From contig NZ_CP033611.1 in NCBI RefSeq assembly GCF_003932735.1, positions 62,001 through 126,000 on the forward strand: a DNA stretch of 64,000 nucleotides, written 5' to 3'. The translations under genes were made by a program, and so were the position numbers. This document shows positions 37,779 to 47,999 of this stretch, piece after piece (positions within the stretch are counted from its first letter, which is position 1; every line of letters begins with the position of its first letter). This DNA is from Rickettsiales endosymbiont of Stachyamoeba lipophora. Its GTDB lineage: Bacteria; Pseudomonadota; Alphaproteobacteria; Rickettsiales; 33-17. The notes under the pieces were generated by a model. That model was not told where the DNA came from, searched no databases, and saw nothing but the letters and a program-made list of their open reading frames with translations.

Positions 37779-38642
37779 TTATTCCCAAATTACTTGAGGT
37801 GGCATAGACATCAGGATAGCATCTACATTTCCTCCTGTCATTAATCCAAATTTAGTCCCGCGGTCATACAGCAAATTAAACTCCACATAACGCCCGCGCT
37901 TTACTAATTGGCGATATTTTTGTTCTTCAGTGTATGATTTAAACATATTCCGTCTTACTATTAAATCATAAATTTTATAAAATGTCTCGCCAACCTGTTG
38001 AGTAAATGCAAAATCATGTTCAAAATTACTGCTATTTACGTAATCATAAAAGATGCCTCCCACTCCTCTAGCTTCTTTACGGTGAGGTAGATAAAAATAT
38101 TCATCACACCATTTTTTGAATTTAGCATAATAATCCGGATCAAATTTATCGCAACATTCCTTAAAAGCTTGATGAAAATCTTCAGTATCTACTGTAAACT
38201 CAAAAGTAGGCGTCAAATCAGCTCCTCCTCCAAACCAGTTTTTAGTAGTATTAATAAACCTGGTATTCATATGCACCGCAGGCACTAGAGGGTTATGCAT
38301 ATGTGCAACAAGTGAAACACCAGTTGCAAAAAAGGCTGGATTTTCATTAGCACCAGGCACTTCTTTGCGCATTACTTCATTAAATTCACCTTTGACTATT
38401 GAAATATTCACTCCAACTTTTTCAAAAACATTGCCTTTCATCAGTGAGATCTCTCCCCCACCTTCTTGCTCATGCTTCCAACTTGTTATTTCAAACTTAC
38501 CAGCAACAAGCTGCTTTTCTTGGGCATAATCTTCTTCAATAGCTTCAAATACATTACGAATTTTATTACGCAACGATACAAACCACTCTGCGACTTGTTG
38601 CTGTTGGTTATTTAAATTCACTTTTGATAATAATTCACTCAT
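37779..38642 (-). CDS. hemF: Oxygen-dependent coproporphyrinogen III oxidase
   Basis: Oxidative decarboxylation of coproporphyrinogen III to protoporphyrinogen IX, using O2. Signatures AHMHNPLVPAVHMNTRFI, NWFGGGADLTP, RGVGGIFYDYVN and GRYVEFNLLYDRGTKFGL are all present in 287 residues, close to the usual 300. It is 23 bases after cydB on the same strand. The gene order couples heme production with the heme-rich cytochrome bd. Confidence 0.97.
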   Translation of the reverse strand: MSELLSKVNLNNQQQQVAEWFVSLRNKIRNVFEAIEEDYAQEKQLVAGKFEITSWKHEQEGGGEISLMKGNVFEKVGVNISIVKGEFNEVMRKEVPGANENPAFFATGVSLVAHMHNPLVPAVHMNTRFINTTKNWFGGGADLTPTFEFTVDTEDFHQAFKECCDKFDPDYYAKFKKWCDEYFYLPHRKEARGVGGIFYDYVNSSNFEHDFAFTQQVGETFYKIYDLIVRRNMFKSYTEEQKYRQLVKRGRYVEFNLLYDRGTKFGLMTGGNVDAILMSMPPQVIWE

Positions 38643-38665
38643 GCTTGTTTATATACCTAACTACT

Positions 38666-39676
38666 TTATACTGGATAACCATCAACTGCTTTAACTTTAC
38701 CCTTAAATAACCTATAAATTTTAACAGTATAAATCAACACACATGGTAACACTATTAATGCTCCTACTAATGTAAAAAGCTGGCTATCTACCGATGAAGA
38801 AGCCTGCCAAATATTTACACTTCGCGGTATTACATACGGCCAGATGCTAATTCCTAATCCCATATAAGATAAGATAAATAAGGCAATTGAATAAACAAAT
38901 GGCTTAAGTTCTTTGCGCTTTATGATTGAGTATAACAACGCTAAAGAAATAATAGCTGTAATTAACGGTAGCCAAATCAATATTTTAAAATTTTTTCCAA
39001 ACCAGCGTTCAAAAATTCCTTGGGAAATTAAAGGCGTCCATAAGCTTACTATCCCAATACAAATAATGATGGCAATCGCAAGCTTAAAAGCAAAATTATA
39101 CATCTTACGTTGCAAATCACCCTCGGTTTTATAAATTAACCAAGTAGCTCCCAGCAGTGCATAACCAATGACTAAGGCTATACCACAAAAGAAACTAAAA
39201 GGCGTTGCCCAATCAAATGAGCCGCCAATAAATTCCTTTCCAATCATTTTGAATCCCTGCACGAATGTGCCAAGTACAATTCCCTGGCAGAAAGCCATCA
39301 AAATTGAGCCTACTGCAAATACCGCATCCCATAAAGGTTTGCTATGCTCAGCTTTAAACCTAAATTCAAACGATACACCTCTAAGCGCTATAGCAATCAG
39401 AAAAATGGTAAGTGGTATATACATTATAGGCAGCAAAGTAGCGTAGACATAAGGAAAAGCTACAAATAAACCGACCCCGCCTAACACCAACCAAGTTTCA
39501 TTACCATCCCAAAAAGGAGCTATTGAATTCATCATTAAGGTTTTATGCTGTTCATCCTTAATCCACGGAAAAAGAATACCGACCCCTAAATCAAACCCAT
39601 CTAAAATAACATACACAACCACGCCAATAGCAATAATTATGCTCCAAATGATTGGCAATAAAAATTCTAAATCCAT
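38666..39676 (-). CDS. cydB: Cytochrome bd oxidase subunit II
   Basis: Membrane subunit of the bd-type quinol oxidase with about eight helices. The N-terminus LPIIWSIIIAIGVVVYVILD followed by GFDLGVGILFPW and WDGNETWLVLGG is typical. 336 residues. It lies 12 bases downstream of cydA. No CydX-like small ORF was seen between cydB and hemF. Confidence 0.96.
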   Translation of the reverse strand: MDLEFLLPIIWSIIIAIGVVVYVILDGFDLGVGILFPWIKDEQHKTLMMNSIAPFWDGNETWLVLGGVGLFVAFPYVYATLLPIMYIPLTIFLIAIALRGVSFEFRFKAEHSKPLWDAVFAVGSILMAFCQGIVLGTFVQGFKMIGKEFIGGSFDWATPFSFFCGIALVIGYALLGATWLIYKTEGDLQRKMYNFAFKLAIAIIICIGIVSLWTPLISQGIFERWFGKNFKILIWLPLITAIISLALLYSIIKRKELKPFVYSIALFILSYMGLGISIWPYVIPRSVNIWQASSSVDSQLFTLVGALIVLPCVLIYTVKIYRLFKGKVKAVDGYPV

Positions 39677-39688
39677 TTTTCCCTTCGT

Positions 39689-41083
39689 TTATTCTTTTTC
39701 TTCATCAAGCCATGGAGTGCGATGAATTAAGTTAGCATCCTCTGGATAAAGTTTATATGGTAAGGCATATTCTTTAATGCCATGCTTAATGAATTTTATT
39801 AAATAAAACAAGAAACTTATAAAGATCAGCGTATAAACCATACCAAAAGCCATTAAGGAAAACATAACGGTGGTAGGGTGAAGAATACTTGCTGCATCTT
39901 TAGTTAGCATTACATTATGCACTACCCAAGGTTGGCGCCCGCACTCCGTAACTATCCAACCGCAAATAGTAGCAATAATCCCTGTAGGTGCAAACCAAGG
40001 TAATAACTTAAGATATACCCTGCTGCTTGATAATTTATTCTTATATATTAGATAGGCACCATATAGCCCTATCAATATAAAGCTAATCCCTAAGCCTACC
40101 ATGATCCTAAAACTAAAGAAAATAGTAGCCATATATGGTCTTGCTTCTTTTGATAAATCATTAAGTCCTTTTACTTCTCCATCCATTTCATGGGTTAAAA
40201 TTAAGCTAGCTAGCTTTGGAATACCGATTTCAAAATGATTAATTTGATTTTCTTGATCCGGTATAGCAAAAAGAATAAGCGGAGCTCCTTCCATACTCTC
40301 CCATCTACCTTCCATTGCCGCAACCTTATACGGTTGATATTTCACAGTGTTAAGACCATGTAAATCACCTATAATAAGCTGCATTGGAGCTAATACAGCT
40401 AAAAAACATAGTGATATTTTTAAGCCTGAAATATGCTCTTTTTTTTGGTTATCCCTAAGATAATAATAAGCACAAATTCCTACTGCTATTAAAGATGCTG
40501 AAATAAAAGAAGCAAAAATCATATGGAAATAGCGATAAGGAAAAGAAGGGTTAAAAATAATTTTTCGCCAACTTTCTACCTGTAAAATCCCGTTAACATC
40601 AATACTAAAACCTTGAGGAGTATGCATCCAGGAATTAGCAGCTAATATCCAAAAAGCTGAAATTAACGTACCAATTGCTACAATAATCGTCGAAATAAAA
40701 TGCATTTTAGCAGATACTCTATTCCAACCAAATAACATAATTCCCAAAAATGAAGCTTCTAAAAAGAAAGCCGTAAGCACTTCATAAGAAAGAAGAGGTC
40801 CTAAAATATTGCCAGTAACAAGTGAAAATTTAGCAAAGTTAGTCCCAAACATAAATGACAAAGTAATTCCCGATACCACCCCTACTCCAAAAGCTAGCGC
40901 AAATATCTTAGTAAAGAACCTAGTTAGATTATAAAAATGTTTTTGCCCGGTTTTAAGCCATTGCCATTCAAATGTAGCGATAATGAGCGATAAACCTATG
41001 TTGATAGTAGGAAAAATTATATGATAAGCTAGCGCTAAAGCGAATTGAATTCTTGATAAAAGAATTGTAAGCTCTTGATCCAT
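39689..41083 (-). CDS. cydA: Cytochrome bd oxidase subunit I
   Basis: Quinol-oxidising, heme-carrying subunit. Visible marks are the N-terminal RIQFALALAYHIIFPTINIG with the heme ligand His, GDLHGLNTVKYQPYKVAAME of the quinol loop, and TECGRQPWVVHNVM. At 464 residues the quinol loop is short, as in the cyanide-insensitive subgroup. The high-affinity bd oxidase allows respiration at low oxygen, as inside host cells. First gene of the minus-strand cydAB-hemF-mscS run. Confidence 0.97.
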   Translation of the reverse strand: MDQELTILLSRIQFALALAYHIIFPTINIGLSLIIATFEWQWLKTGQKHFYNLTRFFTKIFALAFGVGVVSGITLSFMFGTNFAKFSLVTGNILGPLLSYEVLTAFFLEASFLGIMLFGWNRVSAKMHFISTIIVAIGTLISAFWILAANSWMHTPQGFSIDVNGILQVESWRKIIFNPSFPYRYFHMIFASFISASLIAVGICAYYYLRDNQKKEHISGLKISLCFLAVLAPMQLIIGDLHGLNTVKYQPYKVAAMEGRWESMEGAPLILFAIPDQENQINHFEIGIPKLASLILTHEMDGEVKGLNDLSKEARPYMATIFFSFRIMVGLGISFILIGLYGAYLIYKNKLSSSRVYLKLLPWFAPTGIIATICGWIVTECGRQPWVVHNVMLTKDAASILHPTTVMFSLMAFGMVYTLIFISFLFYLIKFIKHGIKEYALPYKLYPEDANLIHRTPWLDEEKE

Positions 41084-41200
41084 AATAAAGTCAATCTTTT
41101 GATATATTGTTATTCAAATTGGACCAGTTATATTTGCAACCAAGATGAACGTCAATCAATAGTTATTAATATAAGCTTATCAAAACAGTAGGTTAATAAA

Positions 41201-42040
41201 ATGAAACAAACTATAATTCAATCACCTGCAAAAATTAACCTTACTCTAAGTGTTTTAGGTAAAAAAAATAATTTTCATTTATTAAATAGTTTAGCTGTAT
41301 TTGGGGTAATTGAAGATCAATTATTGATTCAAGAAAGTAATGACTGGCAGATTAATGTTGTTGGCAACTATGCTCATTTAATAACTGGAGAAAATATTTT
41401 ATATAAGCTATTCCAATTAGCTTTAAATAAGCAGAAAAACTTACCGCCCTTAAAAATTGTTATAGAAAAAAATATACCAGTAGGTGGAGGGCTTGGCGGC
41501 GGCTCAGCTAATGCTGCAGCAGTGGCTAGATATTTAAACGACAATTATCAACTTGAGTTTAGTAGCGATGAGTTAGCTACCATAGGTGCAGATGTGCCAA
41601 TTTGCTATCAAAACAAACCCGTAATTTTTAGCGGTATTGGAGAAAAAATTGAGCATTTTATTACTCTTCCTAAATTATATATACAAATTGTAAATCCTAA
41701 TAAAACCTTGCTCACTAAGGATGTATTTGATAAAATTAATCCGGAAGATTTTTATCAGGGTGAGATTAAATATCAAACACATTATAATAACTTAGAGTCT
41801 TTAGTAGCTGATTTACAGAAATATGGTAATAATCTAATTAAAGCTGCAAACAACTGCCTTCCAGCAGTTGGTGAATTAATAAATTGGTTAAACCTCCAAC
41901 CCGGTTGCATGTATGCATCAATGAGTGGTACTGGAGCAAGTTGTTTTGCAATTTTTAATAATAAAGAAAATTTAGTAGGTTCTAACTTGAAATTTATAAA
42001 ATCTTTCCCATATTATTTAAATAAAATTGGAGAAATCTAA
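41201..42040 (+). CDS. ispE: 4-diphosphocytidyl-2-C-methylerythritol kinase
   Basis: GHMP kinase of the MEP isoprenoid pathway. [14 protein letters not shown] holds the substrate Lys, and the ATP loop is [18 protein letters not shown]; the third motif [14 protein letters not shown] is present. At 279 residues it is normal. Its presence predicts the rest of the MEP pathway elsewhere; many Rickettsiales have lost it. The 3' end lies 34 bases before the peroxiredoxin. Confidence 0.94.
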   Translation: MKQTIIQSPAKINLTLSVLGKKNNFHLLNSLAVFGVIEDQLLIQESNDWQINVVGNYAHLITGENILYKLFQLALNKQKNLPPLKIVIEKNIPVGGGLGGGSANAAAVARYLNDNYQLEFSSDELATIGADVPICYQNKPVIFSGIGEKIEHFITLPKLYIQIVNPNKTLLTKDVFDKINPEDFYQGEIKYQTHYNNLESLVADLQKYGNNLIKAANNCLPAVGELINWLNLQPGCMYASMSGTGASCFAIFNNKENLVGSNLKFIKSFPYYLNKIGEI

Positions 42041-42074
42041 TAATATTTTATATATACAATTAAGGAGTATATCT

Positions 42075-42674
42075 ATGGTTTTAGTCGGCAAACAAGCCCC
42101 TAACTTTACAGCAAAAGCTGTTATGGCAGATAATAAAATTGAAGAAAATTTCAATTTACAAAATTATATTAAAGGTAAATATGCAATTTTATTCTTTTAT
42201 CCTTTAGATTTTACTTTTGTATGCCCTTCAGAAATTATTTCTTTTCATAATCATATTGAAGAATTCAAAACAAGGAATTGCGAAGTAATTGGTGTGAGTG
42301 TTGATTCACATTTTAGCCATCTAGCATGGAAGAACACCCCTATAGATCAAGGCGGCATTGGCCAGGTTGGATATCCACTAGTTGCCGACTTAACTAAATC
42401 AATCGCTCGTGATTATGATGTATTAATTGGAGAGTCAGTTGCTTTACGTGGCACTTTCTTAATTGACAAGGAAGGTATTGTACGTCACCAAGTAATTAAT
42501 GACTTACCACTCGGCAGAAATATCGAAGAAGCAATCAGAATGCTTGATTCTTTACAATTTACCGAAAAACATGGCGAAGTGTGCCCTGCAAACTGGAATA
42601 AAGGTAAGGAAGGTATGAAAGCTGATGCAGCCGGAGTTGCAAATTACCTTGCTAAACATGCTGAAGCACTTTAA
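42075..42674 (+). CDS. Typical 2-Cys peroxiredoxin
   Basis: AhpC/Prx1-type thiol peroxidase that reduces hydrogen peroxide and alkyl peroxides. From ATG 42075, with ribosome site AAGGAG 9 bases upstream, it is 199 residues; an upstream in-frame ATG overlaps ispE and is less likely. Peroxidatic Cys50 is in DFTFVCPSE and resolving Cys170 in GEVCPANW. It is followed by trxB, encoding a reductase of its likely electron donor thioredoxin. Confidence 0.95.
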   Translation: MVLVGKQAPNFTAKAVMADNKIEENFNLQNYIKGKYAILFFYPLDFTFVCPSEIISFHNHIEEFKTRNCEVIGVSVDSHFSHLAWKNTPIDQGGIGQVGYPLVADLTKSIARDYDVLIGESVALRGTFLIDKEGIVRHQVINDLPLGRNIEEAIRMLDSLQFTEKHGEVCPANWNKGKEGMKADAAGVANYLAKHAEAL

Positions 42675-42697
42675 TAAATTTTTTCAACTGAATTTTT

Positions 42698-42719
42698 AAG
42701 GCTGCTTGAGGGCAGCCTT
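42698..42719 (+). terminator. Hairpin between peroxiredoxin and trxB
   Basis: AAGGCTGC (42698-42705), loop TTGAGG, GCAGCCTT (42712-42719). The stem is perfect but no T-run follows, so it may be an attenuator or processing site. Confidence 0.5.
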
Positions 42720-42771
42720 GTCTATTGCTAATTATTCTATATTTTTATTTATTTTAAAAGGATCAAAAACT

Positions 42772-43731
42772 ATGAGCGATACTAAACAAATTCATTCCAA
42801 AGTATTAATTATAGGTTCTGGTCCCGCAGGATATACCGCAGCAATTTATGCAGCACGTGCCAACTTGCAGCCTACCTTAGTACGCGGAATGCAACCAGGT
42901 GGGCAACTTACTATTACTACTGAAGTAGAAAACTATCCTGGATTTGCAGAAACTATTCAAGGTCCTTGGCTTATGGAACAAATGGAAAAGCAGGCAGAGC
43001 ATGTTGGGACCCAACTAATTACCGATCATATTAAAAGCGTAGATTTGTTAAAACGTCCTTTTAGCGCTCTTGGTGAATCAGGTACCACCTATACAGGTGA
43101 TACAGTAATTATTGCAACTGGAGCTCAAGCTAAATGGTTAGGTTTGGAAAGCGAAAGTAAATTTCAAGGATTTGGCGTTTCAGGATGTGCTACTTGTGAT
43201 GGTTTCTTTTATAAAAATAAGAAATGTATCGTAGTTGGGGGCGGCAATAGTGCAGTTGAAGAAGCATTATACCTAACTCATCATGCTAGTGAAGTTGTGC
43301 TTATTCACAGAAGAGATAGCTTAAGAGCTGAAAAAATAGCACAAGATAGGTTATTCAATCACCCAAAAATAAAAGTAATTTGGAATAGTGCAATAGAAGA
43401 GATTGTAGGAGTTGAGCAACCTTTTAAATCAGTAACTGGAGTAAAAATTAAAAATACTCAAACCGGAGAAATTACTGAAATTACAACGGATGGTGTATTT
43501 GTTGCTATTGGACATAAACCCAATACTGATATGTTTAAAGGACAGCTTGAAATGGATAATGAAGGCTATCTTATTACCAATCCAGGCACTACTTACACTT
43601 CGATTGCTGGAATTTATGCCGCGGGTGACGTACAAGATAAAATTTATAGGCAAGCTGTTACCGCTGCAGGTACAGGATGTATGGCAGCATTAGATGCCGA
43701 AAAATACTTATCTAACAAAGAAGTAGCTTAA
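42772..43731 (+). CDS. trxB: Thioredoxin reductase
   Basis: FAD/NADPH enzyme reducing thioredoxin. Chosen ATG 42772 has an AAAGGA site upstream, giving 319 residues, the normal length; an earlier in-frame start at 42706 lies in the hairpin. The FAD loop is [20 protein letters not shown], the redox pair is Cys139/Cys142 in GCATCDG, and the NADPH loop is [20 protein letters not shown] closes the FAD site. Confidence 0.97.
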   Translation: MSDTKQIHSKVLIIGSGPAGYTAAIYAARANLQPTLVRGMQPGGQLTITTEVENYPGFAETIQGPWLMEQMEKQAEHVGTQLITDHIKSVDLLKRPFSALGESGTTYTGDTVIIATGAQAKWLGLESESKFQGFGVSGCATCDGFFYKNKKCIVVGGGNSAVEEALYLTHHASEVVLIHRRDSLRAEKIAQDRLFNHPKIKVIWNSAIEEIVGVEQPFKSVTGVKIKNTQTGEITEITTDGVFVAIGHKPNTDMFKGQLEMDNEGYLITNPGTTYTSIAGIYAAGDVQDKIYRQAVTAAGTGCMAALDAEKYLSNKEVA

Positions 43732-43880
43732 GCGCTAATTTATTTTAACTCGATGAATCTCGGTGCTTAATCTATATTTGATTGTTAGACTACCGAAAAT
43801 AAGTAATATTAAAGATAGCTAGTCCTATAAGCCAGCTTGATACAACCTATTTTACTACATTTAATACTATCATTTATAAT

Positions 43881-43919
43881 AAAAAACACCCTGGAGGCTT
43901 ATTATCTAGGGTGTTTTTT
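43881..43919. terminator. Strong bidirectional terminator
   Basis: AAAAAACACCCT (43881-43892) pairs with AGGGTGTTTTTT (43908-43919): 12 bp, loop 15. A-run on one side and T-run on the other serve both trxB and the convergent gene at 43939. Confidence 0.85.
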
Positions 43920-43938
43920 AGTAGAATAATTTTATAGC

Positions 43939-45783
43939 TTACGCCTGTGGCTGCATTTCTGCTTGCACTGCTGCATTTCTTCTTTGCGTTTCTACTAAGG
44001 CAAAAGAAGTCGGACATCCCATCTCCAGTAGTGGAGTAGTGATTATAGTACTAATGAGCTCTACATCGTCAACTATATTCTCTAATAGATCTTCATAGCC
44101 TCCTTGGTAATTACTCTCTACTCTTATGTATGGTAGCACATAAGATAAATACCCTTTAAGGCTCTCTCCTAAGCTTTCAAAAATATCTTTACCTAAAGAC
44201 ATAATTAATCCTGCTACCACTAATCCTATATTGCGAGTATTAGCTTTTATAATATTAATAGAATTAAAAGTTAATAATCCTTGGATCCCTATTTTTAACA
44301 ATGTAAAACTAGAATCAAGTTCAATAAAAAAAACTGGCAAGCATACGACACTTATATCAAAACCATCTTTAAGAGCCATTATAAAGTTGGTATCAGTTCT
44401 TAAAACACAAAAATAGCTAATAGCTAACGGAACTAAAGCAAAGACACCCGCTCTCACCATACGTGCAATATGAGTTAAGTTTCCTCCCTCTCTATCAAAA
44501 ATACCCTTTTGCTTAATATTATTAATTAAATCCTTAAAGTTATGCTTTATTCCAAATACAAACCCATATTTGTATATTGACACCGGAATATCAATAATTG
44601 ATTTCAAGCTTAGAACTCCAATTTGCACTATAATTATCCATATAGTTTTGGAAATCCTTGGAAGTAATCCATCAAAATACACCAGATTATATAAAAAATT
44701 ATTACTTTCTCTATCTAAACTTAAAGAGATGAATAAATATTTCAGTGGTCTAAAAATATCTAAAAATTCAGCACGCCCCAAAACAAATCTAAACAAATTT
44801 ATAACGGGCTGAAGAAGAAGCATAGGAAGCATTAAAGTCTCATTTACCAACCTACTAAATATTATTAAATATATATTATTGCTATTCCTAATCTTTGCTA
44901 AAAATTTAGAAATTATACTACCATCATAAGCCTTAAGTAACGTTAATTCATGAGATATTCTTACTAAACTAGCTCTTACCGCTTCAGTTCTGATGGAGCT
45001 CATATTTAATTCAGCAATCTCAATTTGAAGCTCTTCCCTATCTCTTAATAAATTCATAACGAGCTGCATTATTGATCCAAGTCTCACTTCTTGGCTCATA
45101 GTCTCATTAACAATTTCTTCTCTTATTCTTCTATTACTAAAGCTAGTATTATTTTCTTCACCAAATGCATCAATCTTTTGCTTCAGCTGTACATGAGAAA
45201 GGTCAAGTGCATTTAAATAATTTTTTTCATCTTCAGTAAGTTCTGTATCAACTATAAGCGGTAAGCTTTCTTGAGTTCCATCATTTCTAATATCTATATT
45301 GTAAACAAACTTGGCATGATTTATATCCAAAAGGTTTTCATTGTTATCCAGCCTTGCATCTAGGTTACCTGCCAGCCTTCTTTTTAAAAAGATTATCTCT
45401 CTGGTTAAAACATCTGCTATGATTTCTCTTACTATACCATTAGTTACACCTTCACATTCACGATCCAATCCATTATAATTACCTGGATCATTAAACAACT
45501 TATCATAATCATTAGCATCATTAGTTAAACTTTGAAGAATATTATTTATTTCTTCTTCAGAAATAGCTTCACCTAATATGACACTGATATCTTGTTTATT
45601 TTTCTCATCTGTATCTTGGCTTGAAAGTATATTATTTATTTTGGCAGCAAAAACTGATAATTTTTGTTCATTATTGATATTTTCTGGAAAGCCAGTAAGA
45701 TCGGTGATGCTTATTGGTAATTCACCAAAAGCACTTTGTATACTTTTAGCCACATCATATTTTAAACCATTTGCGCTAGGCAT
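43939..45783 (-). CDS. Large membrane protein, unknown
   Basis: Encodes 614 residues. The first about 270 are soluble, acidic and helical (many Glu/Asp, with EEINNILQSL and LTREIIFLKRRL). From about 290 there are four to six hydrophobic segments, for example LMLPMLLLQPVINLFRFVL and IWIIIVQIGVLSL. The C-terminal about 60 residues are soluble again. No signal peptide or family recognised. It ends at a strong shared terminator. A large cytosolic domain followed by membrane helices resembles lineage-specific Rickettsiales proteins, some of which are secreted into host membranes; that is inference. Confidence 0.72.
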   Translation of the reverse strand: MPSANGLKYDVAKSIQSAFGELPISITDLTGFPENINNEQKLSVFAAKINNILSSQDTDEKNKQDISVILGEAISEEEINNILQSLTNDANDYDKLFNDPGNYNGLDRECEGVTNGIVREIIADVLTREIIFLKRRLAGNLDARLDNNENLLDINHAKFVYNIDIRNDGTQESLPLIVDTELTEDEKNYLNALDLSHVQLKQKIDAFGEENNTSFSNRRIREEIVNETMSQEVRLGSIMQLVMNLLRDREELQIEIAELNMSSIRTEAVRASLVRISHELTLLKAYDGSIISKFLAKIRNSNNIYLIIFSRLVNETLMLPMLLLQPVINLFRFVLGRAEFLDIFRPLKYLFISLSLDRESNNFLYNLVYFDGLLPRISKTIWIIIVQIGVLSLKSIIDIPVSIYKYGFVFGIKHNFKDLINNIKQKGIFDREGGNLTHIARMVRAGVFALVPLAISYFCVLRTDTNFIMALKDGFDISVVCLPVFFIELDSSFTLLKIGIQGLLTFNSINIIKANTRNIGLVVAGLIMSLGKDIFESLGESLKGYLSYVLPYIRVESNYQGGYEDLLENIVDDVELISTIITTPLLEMGCPTSFALVETQRRNAAVQAEMQPQA

Positions 45784-46403
45784 ATTAAAAATCTCTTAAT
45801 TAATCATCCATCTATCACTTTAGTTTTGCTAAATCTTATATATTAAACAGCAAGCATCTCGGGTAATTTTAATAAACAATTAATAATCTATAAGCCTTGT
45901 TGATAAACCTCTGACCTTAAATAGGTTGCTTAATGTTTATAAATTAATGCTCAATTCCTATATAATCTTTATTACTTTACTTTAACTTACCACCTATAAT
46001 CAACAGAGAAATAATTTAGATAATCCTCTTTAACCAGGTTTTCTAAATAGGTATCCATATGTCCAGCTACTTTTTCCATTTTTTAGGAATTTTTGGGAAT
46101 ATAATACCTTTAAAAAGCTTTAATAACACTAATGTAACATACAAGTTTAGTGATTTTTGCTACATTATTTACATCATGAGAATAGCTTTTGTGTATTATC
46201 AATGCTTAAATTCTGTTCTTTGCTTCTTACTCTTAGAATAATAAATCTTGATAAAACACATAACTCATAGAGCGCAGGCTACTTAGCATTTTGGATTGTG
46301 TTAATATTAATTTATAAAACCAACAAATTATATGGTGTAAGAATTTTACAATATCAGTTGCTTTAAAAACAAACTAATTAAGAAGAATGTAGTATAATTA
46401 TTA
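45784..46403. other. Gene-free stretch
   Basis: AT-rich, about 620 bases between two minus-strand genes. No RNA gene, repeat or convincing ORF; a 60-codon frame at 46059-46241 lacks a ribosome site. It must contain the promoter of the gene ending at 43939. Confidence 0.5.
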
Positions 46404-47366
46404 TTATTTTAGGATTTTTAAAGGATCTAGATATTTTTTATTATTCTTAATAATCAAATATAGCTGTGGAGTCGTTATATTTCCAGAGACTCCTACTAAT
46501 CCAATAGTTTCACCTTTATTTACTATATCACCTACTTTAACCTTGATACTCTCTTGATGAGCATAAGTGGAAAGCCAGTTACCATAATGTTTAATTATGG
46601 TGGTATTACCAAAACCTGGTATTTCATCCCCTACATATACTATTTTACCACTAGCTATAGATTTGATAGTCGTGCCATTTGCAACCTTAATAGCTATACC
46701 TTTATTAGCTACACCTTGATTACTTTTACCAAAAAACTGGATAACCTTACCTCTAACCGGCCAAGCGAAGGACTCTTTTTGAATTTTTTTACTCAGCTTA
46801 TATTGATTATGTGCAGATTGTTCTAATCGCTTGAAAGTATCAAGTTCATTTATTATATTACTACTTAGAGGCATATCTGCTTGAGTAAGCAACGATTCAG
46901 TACGAATTTCATCCTCACCTGATCTATCTATATAAATTCTTAATATTTGACCATTTTCTAATGAATAAGGTTTATGAATATTATTTTCATCAATAATTTG
47001 ATTAGGAGAAACTGCATATAATTTGCTAAGTTGATGAATTGTTTCACCTTGTAACACTCTATGTAAAATATAATTAGGTAGTGTTATCAAAGCATATTGC
47101 GAAAGGTTTGAATTGATATCATCAATGTCATTTAAGGCAGCAACATCCTCTGGATAAACCGAATAAAGCTTAGCAAGCCTAATTGTATTAATTTTATAAC
47201 CAATTTTAACTTTATGAGGAGTACTTATCCTAGGGGTAATAATTTGGTTGATTTTATCATAATCAAACCCGTAATACCTATCTCCTTTTAAATCTATAGA
47301 AGTAGGTACCTGCTGCTTACAGGCAGTAAAAAGCAATACGATCAATAATATTAAATTGAGTCTCAT
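46404..47366 (-). CDS. NlpD-like LysM/M23 lipoprotein
   Basis: Outer-membrane lipoprotein of 320 residues. Lipobox LLFTAC gives lipid attachment at Cys16. Residues about 105-155 carry a LysM segment (LQGETIHQLSKLYAVSPNQI), and a second LysM-like segment lies near 55-100. The C-terminal M23 domain keeps the fold (IKVANGTTIKSIASGKIVYV, STYAHQESIKVKVGD), but its zinc ligands are gone: the HxGID position reads NKGIA, and the HLH position reads QLY. So it is probably a non-catalytic LytM factor like NlpD or EnvC, which activate cell-wall amidases in division. A small membrane protein precedes it. Confidence 0.88.
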   Translation of the reverse strand: MRLNLILLIVLLFTACKQQVPTSIDLKGDRYYGFDYDKINQIITPRISTPHKVKIGYKINTIRLAKLYSVYPEDVAALNDIDDINSNLSQYALITLPNYILHRVLQGETIHQLSKLYAVSPNQIIDENNIHKPYSLENGQILRIYIDRSGEDEIRTESLLTQADMPLSSNIINELDTFKRLEQSAHNQYKLSKKIQKESFAWPVRGKVIQFFGKSNQGVANKGIAIKVANGTTIKSIASGKIVYVGDEIPGFGNTTIIKHYGNWLSTYAHQESIKVKVGDIVNKGETIGLVGVSGNITTPQLYLIIKNNKKYLDPLKILK

Positions 47367-47375
47367 TATGCTATC

Positions 47376-47681
47376 TTAATATCTACCAGCACAATTTAAA
47401 ATATCCCAAACAACGGGAAAATGCACTGAGCAATGTGTGGCAATATTAATGATTGATTCCATACTAGTTCTCAAATTATTTTCAAAAGCTTCAATATATC
47501 CCTTTTCATTCATCACTTTTAAAAATTGGTAGGCAGCTATTATGGCCGGTATCATTACCATATAATACCACTTTACCAGCAGCAGTTTTATTATTTTACC
47601 GTAACTTGAAGATACTGCGTGAAACTTATCTTTAAGAGAATTAACCTCTCGACTCATCGAGCCTTCATCAAAATCTGCCAT
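47376..47681 (-). CDS. Small protein with one or two membrane segments
   Basis: Encodes 101 residues. A polar N-terminus is followed by a hydrophobic helix (KWYYMVMIPAIIAAYQFL, about 38-55) and a second weaker one near the C-terminus. No domain recognised. It is 9 bases upstream of the NlpD-like gene on the same strand, so the two are co-transcribed and may share an envelope role. Confidence 0.6.
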   Translation of the reverse strand: MADFDEGSMSREVNSLKDKFHAVSSSYGKIIKLLLVKWYYMVMIPAIIAAYQFLKVMNEKGYIEAFENNLRTSMESIINIATHCSVHFPVVWDILNCAGRY

Positions 47682-47788
47682 AAATATAATTTTTGAATTT
47701 ATTAGTATATAATTATAAAAGATTTAAATATTTAAAACAAGATTTTTGATTTTACAGAAGAATATTATTGCAAGGATAGAAAACAAAA

Positions 47789-47864
47789 TGGTGTGCCCGA
47801 CAGGATTCGAACCTGTGACCCTCTGATTAAAAGTCAGATGCTCTACCGACTGAGCTACGGGCAC
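47789..47864 (-). tRNA. tRNA-Lys (UUU)
   Basis: Minus-strand cloverleaf: acceptor GTGCCCG/CGGGCAC, D-arm with AGCTCAGTCGGTAGAGC, anticodon stem TCTGA/TCAGA with loop CTTTTAA giving anticodon TTT, T-arm with GGTTCGAATCC. Discriminator A, and CCA is encoded (47789-47791). Confidence 0.96.
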
Positions 47865-47999
47865 TTATTACATTTTTTGTACGCCGCCTATTTAGCAGGA
47901 ATATTTCTAATATGTCAAGCAGAAATATTTTCACTTGATAAATTTATGATATTGAGTGTTAAATATATAACAGGCAATTATTAAATTATTAACTAATCG

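Noticed and set aside
45785-45799. TTAA-N7-TTAA next to the start of the 43939-45783 gene
   Set aside because: Only 2-17 bases from the start codon, lacks the C bases, and AT-rich sequence gives many such matches.
46059-46241. 60-codon plus-strand frame in the 45.8-46.4 kb gap
   Set aside because: No ribosome site, hydrophobic low-information translation, and no context.
47793-47984. Open frame of 63 codons on the plus strand over the tRNA
   Set aside because: Its first half is the reverse complement of tRNA-Lys and there is no ribosome site; the MPDRIRTCDPL start is a well-known translation artefact of tRNA genes.
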